From assembly GCF_037975245.1 (NCBI RefSeq), contig NC_092571.1:4796001-4860000 (forward strand): DNA of 64,000 bases. Direction: 5' to 3'. A program made the translations under genes and the position numbers. Shown one piece after another: positions 36,117 to 49,169 of this stretch (positions are counted from its first letter, which is position 1; each line of letters opens with the position of its first letter). The stretch comes from Apostichopus japonicus. Lineage: Eukaryota; Echinodermata; Holothuroidea; Aspidochirotida; Stichopodidae. The notes beneath the pieces are model-generated. The model was not told the DNA's origin. It did not search any database and was given only the letters and a program-made list of their open reading frames with translations.

Positions 36117-36985
36117 TTAATAAATAATAATAAATACTTTGCTTCCTATAGCGCTATTCCAAAAATGATCATAGCGCTTAACAACAATAGAAAACAAAAA
36201 CACATTGTCAAAATATTGCAGAAAATGAATACACAGTGCAAATAAAAAGATCAAAATGACCCTAGAAAATATGAGTTTTGAGATTACTTTTGAAAGTAGT
36301 AACAGTGGGAGAACCAGATAGTTAGAGGGACATTGTTCCAGAGTTTTAGTCCTTGCATGCTGAATGATCGGGCACCATATTTTCTGATTCTCCTGGGAAC
36401 ATAAAGAAGTATAACATCCATAAATGATCGGAGTCCCTTCCTTGATAGTGTGAATATGGAGATGAAGTTGGAGGGGTAGGTGGGTGCAAGACCATCTAAG
36501 GACTTGTAGATGTACAAAAGTGTCTTGAAAACAATCAGCTTGTCTATTGGAAGCCAATGTAGAGTAGTCAACAGTTCGGATGCAGAATGAATTTTTGGGA
36601 CTTGAAAGATTTTCCGATCGGCTTTGTTCTGGAGTCGTTGCAATCGCAAGATGTCAGCCTTCCCTGCATCCAAGAAGGAGGGAGTTTGCATAGTCCAATT
36701 TCATCAGAACAAGGGCACGCATGATGGTAATGCAGGTATCTTGATCTATAGACCTCTGGATTCTTGACATGTTCCACAAAACTGGAAGTTCAATGACTTG
36801 CATAAAGATGTAACATGTGCCGACATGGTCGTGGCAGAGTCAATACCCAAATTCCGGGTTCTGGCAGATAGTGATATTTCAGTGGTTCCAATGCATATTG
36901 TGGTTCCGGTAAGATGATACATTAGTTGGGGTGGTGAGGCAAAAAAATTCAGACAACTTGAAGATGGTACTCGCAGCTTCACCAG
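36117..36985 (-). mobile_element. Decayed CR1/L2-like LINE, 3' end of reverse transcriptase
   Basis: On the minus strand the frames together read like the C-terminal part of a non-LTR reverse transcriptase: ISLSARTRNLGIDSATTMSA, DQDTCITIMRALVLMKLDYA with LLLGCREG, LQRLQNKADRKIF, TTLHWLPIDKLIVFKTLLYI, YKSLDGLAPTYPSNFISIF, VPRRIRKYGARSFS and LKLWNNVPLTI. Several frameshifts and stops interrupt it. The 3' end (36117-36180) has AAGCGCTATGATC-like text, AATAGCGCTATAGGAAGC, then ATTATTATT, typical of CR1/L2-group tails. 5' truncated; dead copy in antisense to the host intron. Confidence 0.88.
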
Positions 36986-37850
36986 CTATCATTGGATCAA
37001 AGCTTAAAATACCGATAACTTTTCACTTCTGACACTATGTAATATTCTTGATGATAATGATACAAGAGATGATTCAAAGAGGAGTTGTTATTGCATTGAC
37101 TTCTATATTCAGAGTCTCATTGTAACACACTCATTGTTCCTAACTACTTCTACTAACATATGTCATATACAAACTCTATTCTAAACTTGAGTATGTTTTC
37201 AGGTATACTGTGATATTCTGTGATATACTGTTCATTTAGTATTGTCTTTGTACAGCAACAGGATACCTGACATATTAATAGCTTACCTCCTTTTCCAAGA
37301 AAATGATTGAATATGGCTTTCTGGCTGCTTGTATAAAGATGGTGACCAGCCTTGACTACTATTTGCTGTAAATATTTTTAGCAAATAAGAAATAACCAAG
37401 AGCACTAACAAATTTTGGAAACCTTTTAAGCTGCAGATTTAGGGGCTCTTTGGGTAAAGCATATACCCACAAATAAAAAAATAAAATCTGCTTTCTTTAA
37501 AAACTTATTCGGAGCTTGTGCCAGCTTAAGAGATTGAACCAGTGTGGGTGCATGTTCTATTTATATTGAGTAGTATTATTGTTCATTTTTTATGCGTATA
37601 TTCTTATTTCTCATTGTTGTAGTTTGAATGCAAAGATTAGAGTTTGATATGACAGGTCTTGTCAGCAGACACTTGTTGTAATATTGCAATGTGAAATGAA
37701 GAGATGTTACCAATCAAGAAAGGGAACCAACCAACACAAGGAAAGTAAATGCACACAACATGCATACAGGCTATGGAGCCATGTTGTACATTAAAATGAA
37801 CATTCATTAATGTACAGAAATTTATACGAAGACCTGTCTTATGTCTTTAG
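36986..37850. other. Intron, nothing seen
   Basis: AT-rich intron to exon 11. Confidence 0.6.
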
Positions 37851-38127
37851 AATCTACGCCTCGGCAAGACTGATCGTCCCGGGTCTGCTGAAGTTAAGAC
37901 ACCAGAGAACGACCCGCCTCCAATTCCAAAATCAAGTGGTGACAAGAAGTCAGGCTCGGGTTCCAAATCATCGACTCTGAGTCGTTTCTTTTCCCCAAAA
38001 AGTACAACACTATCACCACCTCCTACAGATGAGGGAAAATCCAACGAGAAATCAACACCAACGCCCTCACCTAAAGCATCTCCCAAGGTGAAAAACAAGG
38101 CCAAAACAAATGATGAGAAGAAACCAG
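37851..38127 (+). CDS. AFAP1-like exon 11 (Ser/Pro/Lys-rich linker)
   Basis: Exon of 277 nt: ATGTCTTTAG acceptor, GTAACA donor, phase 0 in and phase 1 out. It encodes a low-complexity basic linker: NLRLGKTDRPGSAEVKTPEN, DPPPIPKSSGDKK, a serine-rich part with LSRFFSPKST, SPPPTDEGKS, STPTPSPKASPKVK, ending DEKKP. PPPIPK is a plausible SH3 ligand; several SP/TP sites suggest proline-directed phosphorylation. AFAP1 has a similar disordered Lys/Ser/Pro stretch before its helical region. Codon use is distinctly less AT-rich than the surrounding intron, another sign of real coding. Confidence 0.9.
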
Positions 38128-38600
38128 GTAACAGTTTGTAGCTGATTGATCATAAAACATGCAATCATGTTGATACTCATGGCTCATACGAAATGAAATT
38201 TGTCTTTTTTGTTCTTTCTACTTCAGAGTATGAGTAGTGAGGAGAATTGCTCTCAATGTACAAACAAACCCTAGATTTAATATACCATTATGCAGCATTT
38301 TTACTAATCCCTGTTGACGTATTTTGAAGATCTCTGATGTTTTCTTACACAATCTCTTTACATGATCAAAGGTCTGCATTCTTATACAAACCTTGAAGAA
38401 GAAGAAAAAATAATAAAAAAAGGAAGAAGGGGAGAAAAAACCTTTGGTGAATTGATTTCAGTAAAATCCTCTAATGCAGCAGTTTTGTGTTGTGTTGCCT
38501 TAATTGAGTGCAAAGACTTATACTTTCATACCTGTACTACAAGAGACTGTTAAGTGGCTTAACAAGGAATTACTTGGCATGTAATATATCATTTCTACTA
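38128..38600. other. Intron, nothing seen
   Basis: AT-rich intron after exon 11 leading into the 72-bp array. Confidence 0.6.
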
Positions 38601-40790
38601 AAATGGACCAATTGAATAGGACACAACTATCCATACAACGGATTACTTGATATCACTTCTGTGGTCCTCACATGGAGTAACTTGATAAAGGTACACTACT
38701 GTCCACAGAAACACTCACTTGATATCATTTCTATGATCCTAGCACAGACTTACTTCATATAGCACACTACTGTCCACAGAAGGACTATCATAATATCACT
38801 TCTATGGTCCTAACATGGAATTACTTAATGAAGGTACACTACTGTCTACAGAAACACCTACTTGATATCATTTCTATGATCCTAACACGGATACTAACAC
38901 GGACTTACTTCATATGGCACACTACTGTTCCCAGAAGGACTTTCATAATACCACTTCTATGGTCCTAACATGGAATAACTTAATAAAGGTACACTACTAT
39001 CCATACACAGACTTGATGTCACTGCTATGATCCTAACACAAAATAAATTAAGGTCCACAGAATCACTTACTTGATATCACTTCTTTGATGCTAACATGGA
39101 CATCCTAGTATGTCACAATACTGTCCACAGAAGGACTAACTTGATATTACTTCTATGGTCCTTATGTAGAATAAATTAATAAAGGTACACTACTGTCCAC
39201 AGAAACACTTACTTAATATCACTTCTTTGGTCCTCACATGGAATAACTTAATAATGGCACACTACTGTCCATACACAGACTTACTTGATATCACTTCTAT
39301 GGTCCTCACATGGAATAACTTTATAATGGCACACTACTATCCATACACAGACTTACTTGATATCACTTCTATGATGCTAACACAGACTTGCTTCATATGG
39401 CACAATATTGTCCACAGAAGGACTAACTTGATATTACTTCTATGGTCCTAATGTAAAATAAATTAATAAAGGTACACTACTGTCCACAGAAACACTTACT
39501 TGATATCACTTCTTTGGTCCTCACATGGAATAACTCAATAATGGCACACTACTGTCCATACACAGACTTACCTGATATCACTTCTTTGGTCCTCACAAGG
39601 AAAAACTTGAATAATGGTTCACTACTGTCTTTACACAGACTTACTGGATATCACTTCTTTGATCCTCACAAGGAATAACTTAATAATGGCACACTACTGT
39701 CTATGCACAGACTTACTTGATATCACTTCTATGGTCCTCACATGGAATAACTTAATAATGGCACACAACTGTCTATACACAGACTTACTTGATATCACTT
39801 CGTTGGTCCTCACAAGGAAAAACTTGAATAATGGTTCACTACTGTCTATACACAGACTTACTGGATATCACTTCTTTGATCCTCACAAGGAATAACTTAA
39901 TAATGGCACACTACTGTCTATGCACAGACTTACTTGATATCACTTCTATGGTCCTCACATGGAATAACTTAATAATGGCACACAACTGTCTATACACAGA
40001 CTTACTTAATATCACTTCTTTGGTCCTCACAAGGAAAAACTTGAATAATGGTTCACTACTGTCTATACACAGACTTACTGGATATCACTTCTTTGGTCCT
40101 CACAAGGAATAACTTAATAATGGCACACTACTGTCTATGCACAGACTTACTTGATATCACTTCTATGGTCCTCACATGGAATAATTTAATAATGGCACAC
40201 AACTGTCTATACACAGACTTACTTGATATCACTTCTTTGGTCCTCACAAGGAAAAACTTGAATAATGGTTCACTACTGTCTATACACAGACTTACTGGAT
40301 ATCACTTCTTTGATCCTCACAAGGAATAACTTAATAATGGCACACTACTGTCTATGCACAGACTTACTTGATATCACTTCTATGGTCCTCACATGGAATA
40401 ACTTAATAATGGCACACAACTGTCTATACACAGACTTACTTGATATCACTTCTTTGGTCCTCACAAGGAAAAACTTGAATAATGGTTCACTACTGTCTAT
40501 ACACAGACTTACTTGATATCACTTCTTTGATCCTCACAAGGAATAACTTAATAATGGCACACTACTGTCCATACACAGACTTACTTGATATCACTTCTTT
40601 GGTCCTCACATGGAATAACTTTATAATGGCACACTACTATCCATACACAGACTAACTTGATATCACTTGTATGATGCTAACACAGACTTGCTTCATATGG
40701 CACAATATTGTCCTTAGAAGGACTTGTTTGACATCTTTTCTATGGTCCTAACACTCACTGTACAGTATTCGAAGGACTCTCTTACTTGAT
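38600..40790. repeat. 72-bp minisatellite with 217-bp higher-order units
   Basis: Units of about 72 bp: ACTTACTTGATATCACTTCT, TTGGTCCTCACATGGAATAA, CTTAATAATGGCACACTACTG, TCCATACACAG-like. From 39600 to 40500 three-unit blocks of 217 bp repeat four times almost exactly (block starts 39614, 39831, 40048, 40265). Outside that the units are more diverged (38600-39200). Confidence 0.96.
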
Positions 40791-40968
40791 ATTACTCTGC
40801 CTTAATGCACAAGTGTATGTGATGTTAGCTCAGTCCGTATAAGACTAATTACACATTTATCTGACATCCTGTCATCAATAACTTTTGACATTCTACTATC
40901 CACTGTTTGCATAGTTGTTTAAGTTAATAACACATCTCTTTATCTGTTGTTCTTGTCATTTTCTTTAG

Positions 40969-41056
40969 ACCTTATACTTGCATCAAAGCTCAGTGAGGAA
41001 CGAACAGCAAAGGAGGCCATTCGTAAAGAATTGAACCAGAAAAAGAAAGATATAAG
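40969..41056 (+). CDS. AFAP1-like exon 12 (start of C-terminal helix)
   Basis: Exon of 88 nt: TTTCTTTAG acceptor, AAG/GTGCAA donor, phase 1 in and phase 2 out. It encodes DLILASKLSEERTAKEAIRK then ELNQKKKDIR, a charged amphipathic helix with Leu/Ile spacing typical of a coiled coil. AFAP1 has the parallel segment ([21 protein letters not shown]) that belongs to its leucine-zipper region for self-association. The reading frame past 41056 is intronic. Confidence 0.9.
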
Positions 41057-41698
41057 GTGCAAATTAGAGCTAGGTCAACAATCTCTGATAATGCTATCAA
41101 CCTGCCAACTGAATTTCTCAAACCAAGAAGAGTCCAATCGTAGATTTCTGAACATATTTATGTTAGCTGTTAATGCAATTAATAATTCAATTTGACCCAT
41201 TTGCCACAGGCAGTTTTATATTTTAGTATAAATAACATGGCAAAATAAGAATCACAAAGTTTGCAATTTTCAGTTTTGTTCATGAGATGTTCAGTCAGTG
41301 AACCATATCGTTAAATGGACCTTCAACACTAATTAGCACCACAATTTGAGCAACTCAGTGTAAATAGGTGCTATTCTCAATATGAATGCTTTGATTAATT
41401 GATAGTTAAATCGCTCTTGCTATTAGTATTCAAACGTGTGTTTTTGCTGATCAGGTTTATTGTAGATTTTGTGGCTTTACAGGGTAACATGACAACAGAT
41501 AGATTGAGCAAACATTAAGAGATACATAGGGCAAAACTATGGTTATTTCCTTAAAGAAGCCAGAGTAAGCAATCAGTATTTTTGTTTGTATTGTACAATG
41601 CTTTCATGTATTTATTTTTCAAGCCTAAAGAAAGCTGTTGTATTCTAGTTAAATTAAATTGTCCATTGTCAGTTACTTCATTTATGCTTCTTTATCAG
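41057..41698. other. Intron, nothing seen
   Basis: Intron between exons 12 and 13. Confidence 0.65.
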
Positions 41699-41840
41699 AA
41701 TGAAAAAATTTACACTTAAGACAGATCCTGAACGGGATGCTTGCGATCAAGAACTTCGGGCAATCCAAGCAGAGTGGAGTGAGGTGAACAACAGTTTGCT
41801 AGAATTGGAGAAGAAGATTTACATGGCCAAAGCTGGAATT
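41699..41840 (+). CDS. AFAP1-like exon 13 (C-terminal helix, continued)
   Basis: Exon of 142 nt: CTTTATCAG acceptor, GTGAGC donor, phase 2 in and phase 0 out. Its first base completes the Arg codon of exon 12. It encodes MKKFTLKTDPERDACDQELR then AIQAEWSEVNNSLLELEKKI and YMAKAGI: a second charged helix with heptad-like hydrophobics. The E-x-x-L-x-x-x-E-x-x-L pattern and the closing K-A-G parallel the AFAP1 segment ending VKESLKKALAGG. The intron after it carries the 37-bp satellite (42150-46427). Confidence 0.92.
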
Positions 41841-42149
41841 GTGAGCCACGATTTTATTGCATAGCAACTGCCCATTTTACACACTTGTGTTTCTTATATT
41901 AACTCCCAGCACAGCTTTATATTGCACATGTTTGCTGATGATGGTATGTTCGTTGGTTATATGATATGTAATGTGTTCACTGCCTCCTTACCTTCTAACA
42001 TATTGTAACAATTAGCATTGATAGCTATTTTGATGCATTGGTGGAATGACATTGAATGATTCCATTGCATTGTAATTTCTCCATTACAACTTACTTGTCT
42101 TCTCCATCAACAAGATTGCAAGTAGTGTTTATGGACTGAAATAGTGAGC

Positions 42150-45100
42150 TAATGTGAGCTAATGTTATAGCACTAACAAAAGCAATACTAACAACAAAAC
42201 ATACAGGATGTAACATAAGCAATACTAACAACAAATCAAACAGGATGTAACATAAGCAATACCAACAACAAATCATACAGGATGTAACATAAGCAATACC
42301 AACAACAAATCATACAGGATGTAACAGAAGCAATACTAACAACAAATCATACAGGATGTAACATAAGCAATACCAACAACAAATCATACAGGATGTAACA
42401 GAAGCAATAATAACAACAAATCATACAGGATGTAACATAAGCAATACTAACAACAAATCATACAGGATGTTACATAAGCAATACTAACAACAAATCATAC
42501 AGGATGTAACAAAAGCAATTCTTACAACAAATCAAACAGGATGTAACATAAGCAATACTAACAACAAATCAAACAGGATGTAACATAAGCAATACTAACA
42601 ACAAATCATACAGGATGTAACATAAGCAATACCAACAACAAATCATACAGGATGTTACATAAGCAATACTAACAACAAATCATACAGGATGTAACATAAG
42701 CAATACTAACAACAAATCATACAGGATGTAACATAAGCAATACTAACAACAAATCATACAGGATGTAGCATAATTAATACTAACAACAAATCATACAGGA
42801 TGTAACATAGGCAATACTAACAACAAAACATACAGGATTTAACATAAGCAATACTAACAACAAATCATAAAGGATGTAACATAAGCAATACTAACAACAA
42901 ATCATACAGGATTTAACATAAGCAATACTAACAACAAATCATACAGGATGTAACATAAGCAATACTAACAACAAATCATACAGGATGTAACATAAGCAAT
43001 ACTAACAACAAATCTTACAGGATATGTAACATAAGCAATACTAACAACAAATCAAACAGGATGTAACATCAGCAATACTAACAACAAATCATACAGGATG
43101 TAACATAAGCAATTCTAACAACAAATCATAAAGGATGTAACATAAGCAATACTAACAACAAATCATACAGGATGTAATATAAGCAATACTAACAACAAAT
43201 CATACAAGATTTACTATAAGAAATACTAACAACAAATCATACAGGATGTAACATAAGCAATACTAACAACAAATCATACAGGATTTAACATAAACAATAC
43301 TAACAACAAATCATACAGGATGTAACATAAGCAATACTAACAACAAATCATACAGGATTTAACATAAACAATACTAACAACAAATCATACAGGATGTAAC
43401 ATAAGCAATACTAACAACAAATCAAACAGGATGTAACATAAGCAATACTAACAACAAATCATACAGGATGTAACATAAGCAATACTAACAACAAATCAAA
43501 CAGGATGTAACATAAGCAATACCAACAACAAATCATACAGGATGTTACAGAAGCAATAATAACAACAAATCATACAGGATGTAACATACTGTAAGCAATA
43601 CTCACAACAAATCAAACAGGATGTAACATAAGCAATACTAACAACAAATCATACATGATGTAACATAAGCAATACTAACAACAAATCATACAGGATGTAA
43701 TTACATAAGCAATACTAACAACAAATCATACAGGATGTAACATAAGCAATACCAACAACAAATCATACAGGATGTAACATAAGCAATACTAACAACAAAT
43801 CAAACAGGATGTAACATACAGTAAGCAATACCAACAACAAATCATACAGGATGTTACAGAAGCAATAATAACAACAAATCATACAGGATGTAACATAAGC
43901 AATACTCACAACAAATCATACAGGATGTAACAGAAGCAATAGTAACAACAAATCATACAGGATGTAACATAAGCAATACTAACAACAAATCATACAGGAT
44001 GTAATTACATAAGCAATACTAACAACAAATCATACAGGATGTAACATAAGCAATACTAACAACAAATCATACAGGATGTAACATAAGCAATACTCACAAC
44101 AAATCATACAGGATGTAACATAAGCAATACTAACAACAAATCATACAGGATGTAACATAAGCAATACTCACAACAAATCAAACAGGATGTAACATAAGCA
44201 ATACTAACAACAAATCAAACAGGATGTAACATAAGCAATACTAACAACAAATCATAGATGATGTAACAATAGCAATACTAACAACAAATCATACAGGATG
44301 AACATAAGCAATAGTAACAACAAATCATACAGGATGTAACATAAGCAATACTAACAACAAATCAAACAGGATGTTATAAAAGCAATACTAACAACAAATC
44401 ATACAGGATGTAACATATAAGCAATACTAACAACAAATCATACAGGATGTAACATAAGCAATACTAACAACAAATCAAACAGGATGTAACATAAGCAATA
44501 CTAACAACAAATCATAGATGATGTAACAATAGCAATACTAACAACAAATCATACAGGATGAACATAAGCAATAGTAACAACAAATCATACAGGATGTAAC
44601 ATAAGCAATACTAACAACAAATCAAACAGGATGTTATAAAAGCAATACTAACAACAAATCATACAGGATGTAACAGAAGCAATAGTAACAACAAATCATA
44701 CAGGATGTAACATAAGCAATACTAACAACAAATCATACAGGATGTAATTACATAAGCAATACTAACAACAAATCATACAGGATGTAACATAAGCAATACT
44801 AACAACAAATCATACAGGATGTAACATAAGCAATACTCACAACAAATCATACAGGATGTAACATAAGCAATACTAACAACAAATCATACAGGATGTAACA
44901 TAAGCAATACTCACAACAAATCAAACAGGATGTAACATAAGCAATACTAACAACAAATCAAACAGGATGTAACATAAGCAATACTAACAACAAATCATAG
45001 ATGATGTAACAATAGCAATACTAACAACAAATCATACAGGATGAACATAAGCAATAGTAACAACAAATCATACAGGATGTAACATAAGCAATACTAACAA

Positions 45101-46427
45101 CAAATCAAACAGGATGTTATAAAAGCAATACTAACAACAAATCATACAGGATGTAACATATAAGCAATACTAACAACAAATCATACAGGATGTAACATAA
45201 GCAATACTAACAACAAATCAAACAGGATGTAACATAAGCAATACTAACAACAAATCATAGATGATGTAACAATAGCAATACTAACAACAAATCATACAGG
45301 ATGAACATAAGCAATAGTAACAACAAATCATACAGGATGTAACATAAGCAATACTAACAACAAATCAAACAGGATGTTATAAAAGCAATACTAACAACAA
45401 ATCATACAGGATGTAACATATAAGCAATACTAACAACAAATCATACAGGATGTAACATAAGCAATACTAACAACAAATAATACAGGATGTTACAGAAGCA
45501 ATAGTAACAACAAATCAAACAGGATGTAACAGAAGCAATAGTAACAACAAATCATACAGGATGTAACATAAGCAATACTAACAACAAATCATACAGGATG
45601 TAACAGAAGCAATACTAACAACAAATCATACAGGATGTAACAGAAGCAATAGTAACAACAAATCATACAGGATGTAACAGAAGCAATACTAACAACAAAT
45701 CATACAGGATGTAACATAAGCAATACTAACAACAAATCATACAGGATGTAACAGAAGCAATACTAACAACAAATCATACAGGATGTAACAGAAGCAATAC
45801 TAACAACAAATCATACAGGATGTAACAGAAGCAATAGTAACAACAAATCATACAGGATGTAATATAAGCAATACCAACAACAAATCATACAGGATGTAAC
45901 ATAAGCAATACTAACAACAAATCATACAGGATGTAACAGAAGCAATACTAACAACAAATCATACAGGATGTAACAGAAGCAATAGTAACAACAAATCATA
46001 CAGGATGTAATATAAGCAATACTAACAACAAATCATACAGGATGTAACAGAAGCAATAGTAACAACAAATCATACAGGATGTAACATAAGCAATAGTAAC
46101 AACAAATCATACAGGATGTAATATAAGCAATACTAACAACAAATCATACAGGATGTAACAGAAGCAATACTAACAACAAATCATACAGGATGTAACAGAA
46201 GCAATAGTAACAACAAATCATACAGGATGTAATATAAGCAATACTAACAACAAATCATACAGGATGTAACAGAAGCAATACTAACAACAAATCATACAGG
46301 ATGTAACAGAAGCAATAGTAACAACAAATCATACAGGATGTAATATAAGCAATACTAACAACAAATCATACAGGATGTAACATAAGCAATACCAACAACA
46401 AATCATACAGGATGTAACAGAAGCAAT
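42150..46427. repeat. 37-bp satellite, about 115 copies
   Basis: About 4.3 kb of 37-bp units: ATAAGCAATACTAACAACAA ATCATACAGGATGTAAC. Variants: AGAAGC, AGTAACA, ATCAAACAGG, GATGATGTAACAATAGC, TGTAATTACAT. The rare CATAGATGATG variant occurs at about 44254, 44513, 44997 and 45256; spacings of 259 bp (7 units) and 743 bp show nested block duplication. It lies in the exon 13-14 intron. Confidence 0.98.
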
Positions 46428-47217
46428 TTTTATAAAACTTACTTGTCACTCTCTAGCTGTGTTTGTAAATCTTTAGATGTTTAACAAAACGTCCAGTTTC
46501 TTGAGAATTGAGAATATATAGACTGTCTGTTTTGGTGCCTCATGCATTTTATATACCTGTTTCATTCATTAAACTATAGAAAATAATATGATTAGGGAAA
46601 GTGATCTTGGCAGTAGCTTGTCCAAATATCCCAGGATGAATGAAAGAATGATATATTGTTGAATCCTTAGTAATGAACATTTTGGTATTTGCATTAGACA
46701 AGAGCACCAGAAATTTCTGGGGTTCTGACATATTCATGGACAAAGTTTACCTCAATTGCTCAATCAAGCAGGCAACTGAAAGAAAGATTTCATAACAGAA
46801 TCACAAAGACTTTCTGGTAAGTAAGTGCAAAGTATCCTCAGATTATATCAGTCTAAACTTGAAGTTGATTCTGTTCCAAAGGTAGTTGACACTGTCACTT
46901 TCATGTACTAATCATTAAACTTAATAACTTTACATTCATGTTTGGGTTTTCATTTTACTGATCATTTTATATGACTTGTGAAAGGAATGATGAATCCTAC
47001 AATCCTTTGACGTTCGGATGGCTATGAATGGATTTATGAGTCATTCATAACATTAATTTGGCCTGAAATTTCAATAATGAGAAAATCTATGTCCATGATT
47101 TATGATGATGACTCACTTACCAACTTGTTTAATGATGTGTTATTTGGCTCATTCAAAGGTTTGGTTATCTTATTCTTTAGGAAGTCACAATTCTTTTTTA
47201 TTAACACTTCTACTCAG
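46428..47217. other. Intron, nothing seen
   Basis: AT-rich intron leading to exon 14. Confidence 0.6.
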
Positions 47218-47286
47218 AAGGATGATCCAGAACAACTTGAAAGGAGCAATTCAACAGATGTTTCCAAAAGTCTGCCTCGCTCTCTG
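47218..47286 (+). CDS. AFAP1-like exon 14
   Basis: Exon of 69 nt (23 codons), phase 0 at both ends, between TACTCAG and GTAATT. It encodes KDDPEQLERSNSTDVSKSLP then RSL, a hydrophilic Ser-rich piece. It follows the helical region in the same order as the Ser/Pro-rich tail of AFAP1. Short, but the splice sites and phases are good. Confidence 0.75.
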
Positions 47287-48886
47287 GTAATTTGGGATTG
47301 ATACTTTATCAAGAGTAAAACCAAACATATTGATACCTTAGGAGCACATCATGTGTCAGCCCATTGCTATGTCTTCATTATACTGGGAAAGGCCAAGCAA
47401 AACGTAACAGAAATTGAAAGGCTGAAAACTTCCCAATTGTTAGCTCAGAATTTAAAAGGATGCCCAGGTATATGATGTATCAAATAGTTAAAATCAATTC
47501 TATGTACTCACAGACCTAGCAAACCAGTCATAAGTTTTCAACACTAACATCTCAGGAGGGAGCAAGGGGATTTAGGACAGTGTTAGAAAAATATGGAAAT
47601 GCTTCCAAATAATGCATGTTGACATTGATATAGGCAACTAATAGCAATAAGTAGCTTAATTTCAATCTTAAGACAGCACATTGCAGTGTTAAGCGGTACG
47701 CAGGATTGATAAAAGTACTAGTTGCAATAGTAGTAGGCCAAGCAACTAATATGAGATCTCCAGCTGGCTAAGTTATGTTTTGATGCAAGTATTTAAGAGC
47801 TCTTCTTCTTTCAAGTTATTATGTTACAGTGGGTGGTAAACATACCTTGTGTAAACAAGTGTTGTCTGCTGCAAAATGTATGTAAAGAAGTAGCTTGCTC
47901 GACCCATTTATTTCCCTGTATGTAGGATACTAGGGCCAAGGATCCTTTACAATTTTAAACTAAACAGCATCCACTGTGCGATTTCTGCTAGCAATGCATA
48001 TACTTGTAGACGCTGGCCGGAGTTAAATTAAAGTTAATATCGGGGACCTGCCACTGGCAGTCACACTTGGAAAACTATAAAGTAAACGAAATAATATAAT
48101 AAAGACGACACAGTCCGTGCGTTACTTTAACAAAATATATATATCCGTATGCTCTGGTGGTCTACAAAGAAGTCCTTACCTCAGTCTACAGAGGCAAGAC
48201 TTTTACATAGTTCATTGCACATTGTGAATTGGGTATAAATAGTTGGCATGCTTTTAAAGTAGTTAGTCAAATTAGCTAGTTGCCTTTAACCCAGTCGCTT
48301 ATAATTAAATGCAGTTTTCAGTTGTTATTTTACTTTCTACATACTTAATCGATTGCAAGTGGCTCCTTCATATAACCTCATTTGCATGTTTCATCATCTC
48401 AGAGGAAATTAGCGGCTAGGCCGTTTGTTAAATAATTTTCATACTGTCGAGTACATTCAATGTTTAAGTCATTCAGTTTATGAAACTGAGAGAAGTGTTG
48501 AAGTACACAACAATGCCCCCCCCCTCCCCTCCTCTTCCCCTCCAAAAAACAAAACAAGGATGCAAGTTAAAACCAGGATATATTATTGTATTGAGTTAGT
48601 ACACCTGCCACAGATTTATATATTCATTGCAATTGAGTTGACTTCATGCTTGAGTACAACCTGATAGATACCCAGGAAGGATTGGGATTTACAAACCCTT
48701 CTATTTTTCTCTACAAATACTGATTTTAAGGATATGGGTTGTTTACCAACTTAATATTCATCAATGTGCTTTATCAATAAATTCTTAGGTTGTCAGCTTT
48801 GCAATGTCATCTTTCAGATAATCGTTTCTCATCAACAAGCATTTGCTTTACGTTTTCCTCAAATGCTTACAATTTTGCAATTCTAG
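47287..48886. other. Intron, nothing recognised
   Basis: No repeats or exons recognised; a C-rich simple stretch near 48514-48545. Confidence 0.55.
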
Positions 48887-49006
48887 AATAAACGAGTTTC
48901 GGTGGCCAATAGAGCTTCTGCTTACAATCGCATGTCTTCGATTGAAAATGGCACAATTGGCGACCAAGGCAGAATTTCATCTGGATCCGTTCAGAACATG
49001 AAATCT
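48887..49006 (+). CDS. AFAP1-like exon 15 (last secure exon)
   Basis: Exon of 120 nt (40 codons), phase 0 to phase 0: CAATTCTAG acceptor and consensus GTAAGT donor. It encodes NKRVSVANRASAYNRMSSIE then NGTIGDQGRISSGSVQNMKS, a Ser/Arg-rich tail with RVSV, NRASAY and GRISS, which look like basophilic-kinase sites. AFAP1 ends soon after its Ser-rich tail with a short motif containing AKEWE. No such motif was found downstream in the window, so the stop codon lies in an exon not identified here or beyond 64000. Confidence 0.82.
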
Positions 49007-49169
49007 GTAAGTTCTATAGCATTACTAGTAAACATCTATCAGGTGTTAGCTATACAATACTCATGTATACATGGATGAGTTAATATGCATCTTTCAATAT
49101 AAACACTTTATCCAGAAGTATCTAATGTTATGCAGATTCATAGGAAAGGCAGGGATCAAATACAATTAA

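Larger units (their letters stand above)
6243..49006 (+). other. AFAP1-family gene, partial (15 exons chained)
   Basis: Span of a split gene rebuilt from 15 exons: 6243-6274, 14894-14969, 15309-15657, 16849-16966, 17512-17589, 19471-19694, 20996-21151, 24484-24696, 26342-26417, 28286-28476, 37851-38127, 40969-41056, 41699-41840, 47218-47286 and 48887-49006. Every junction has AG before and GT after, and all 14 phase joins agree, giving 2209 nt (about 736 codons). Human AFAP1 is about 730 residues, so the size fits. Known family role: adaptor that cross-links actin filaments and links Src-type kinases to the cytoskeleton, through two PH domains, tyrosine motifs and a C-terminal helical region. 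The order seen here matches: acidic patch, PH1, basic linker, PH2, tyrosine motifs, Ser/Pro linker, charged helix. The exon with the start codon and the one with the stop codon are not identified. Whether it is AFAP1, AFAP1L1 or AFAP1L2 cannot be decided; an invertebrate co-orthologue is likely. Confidence 0.85.
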
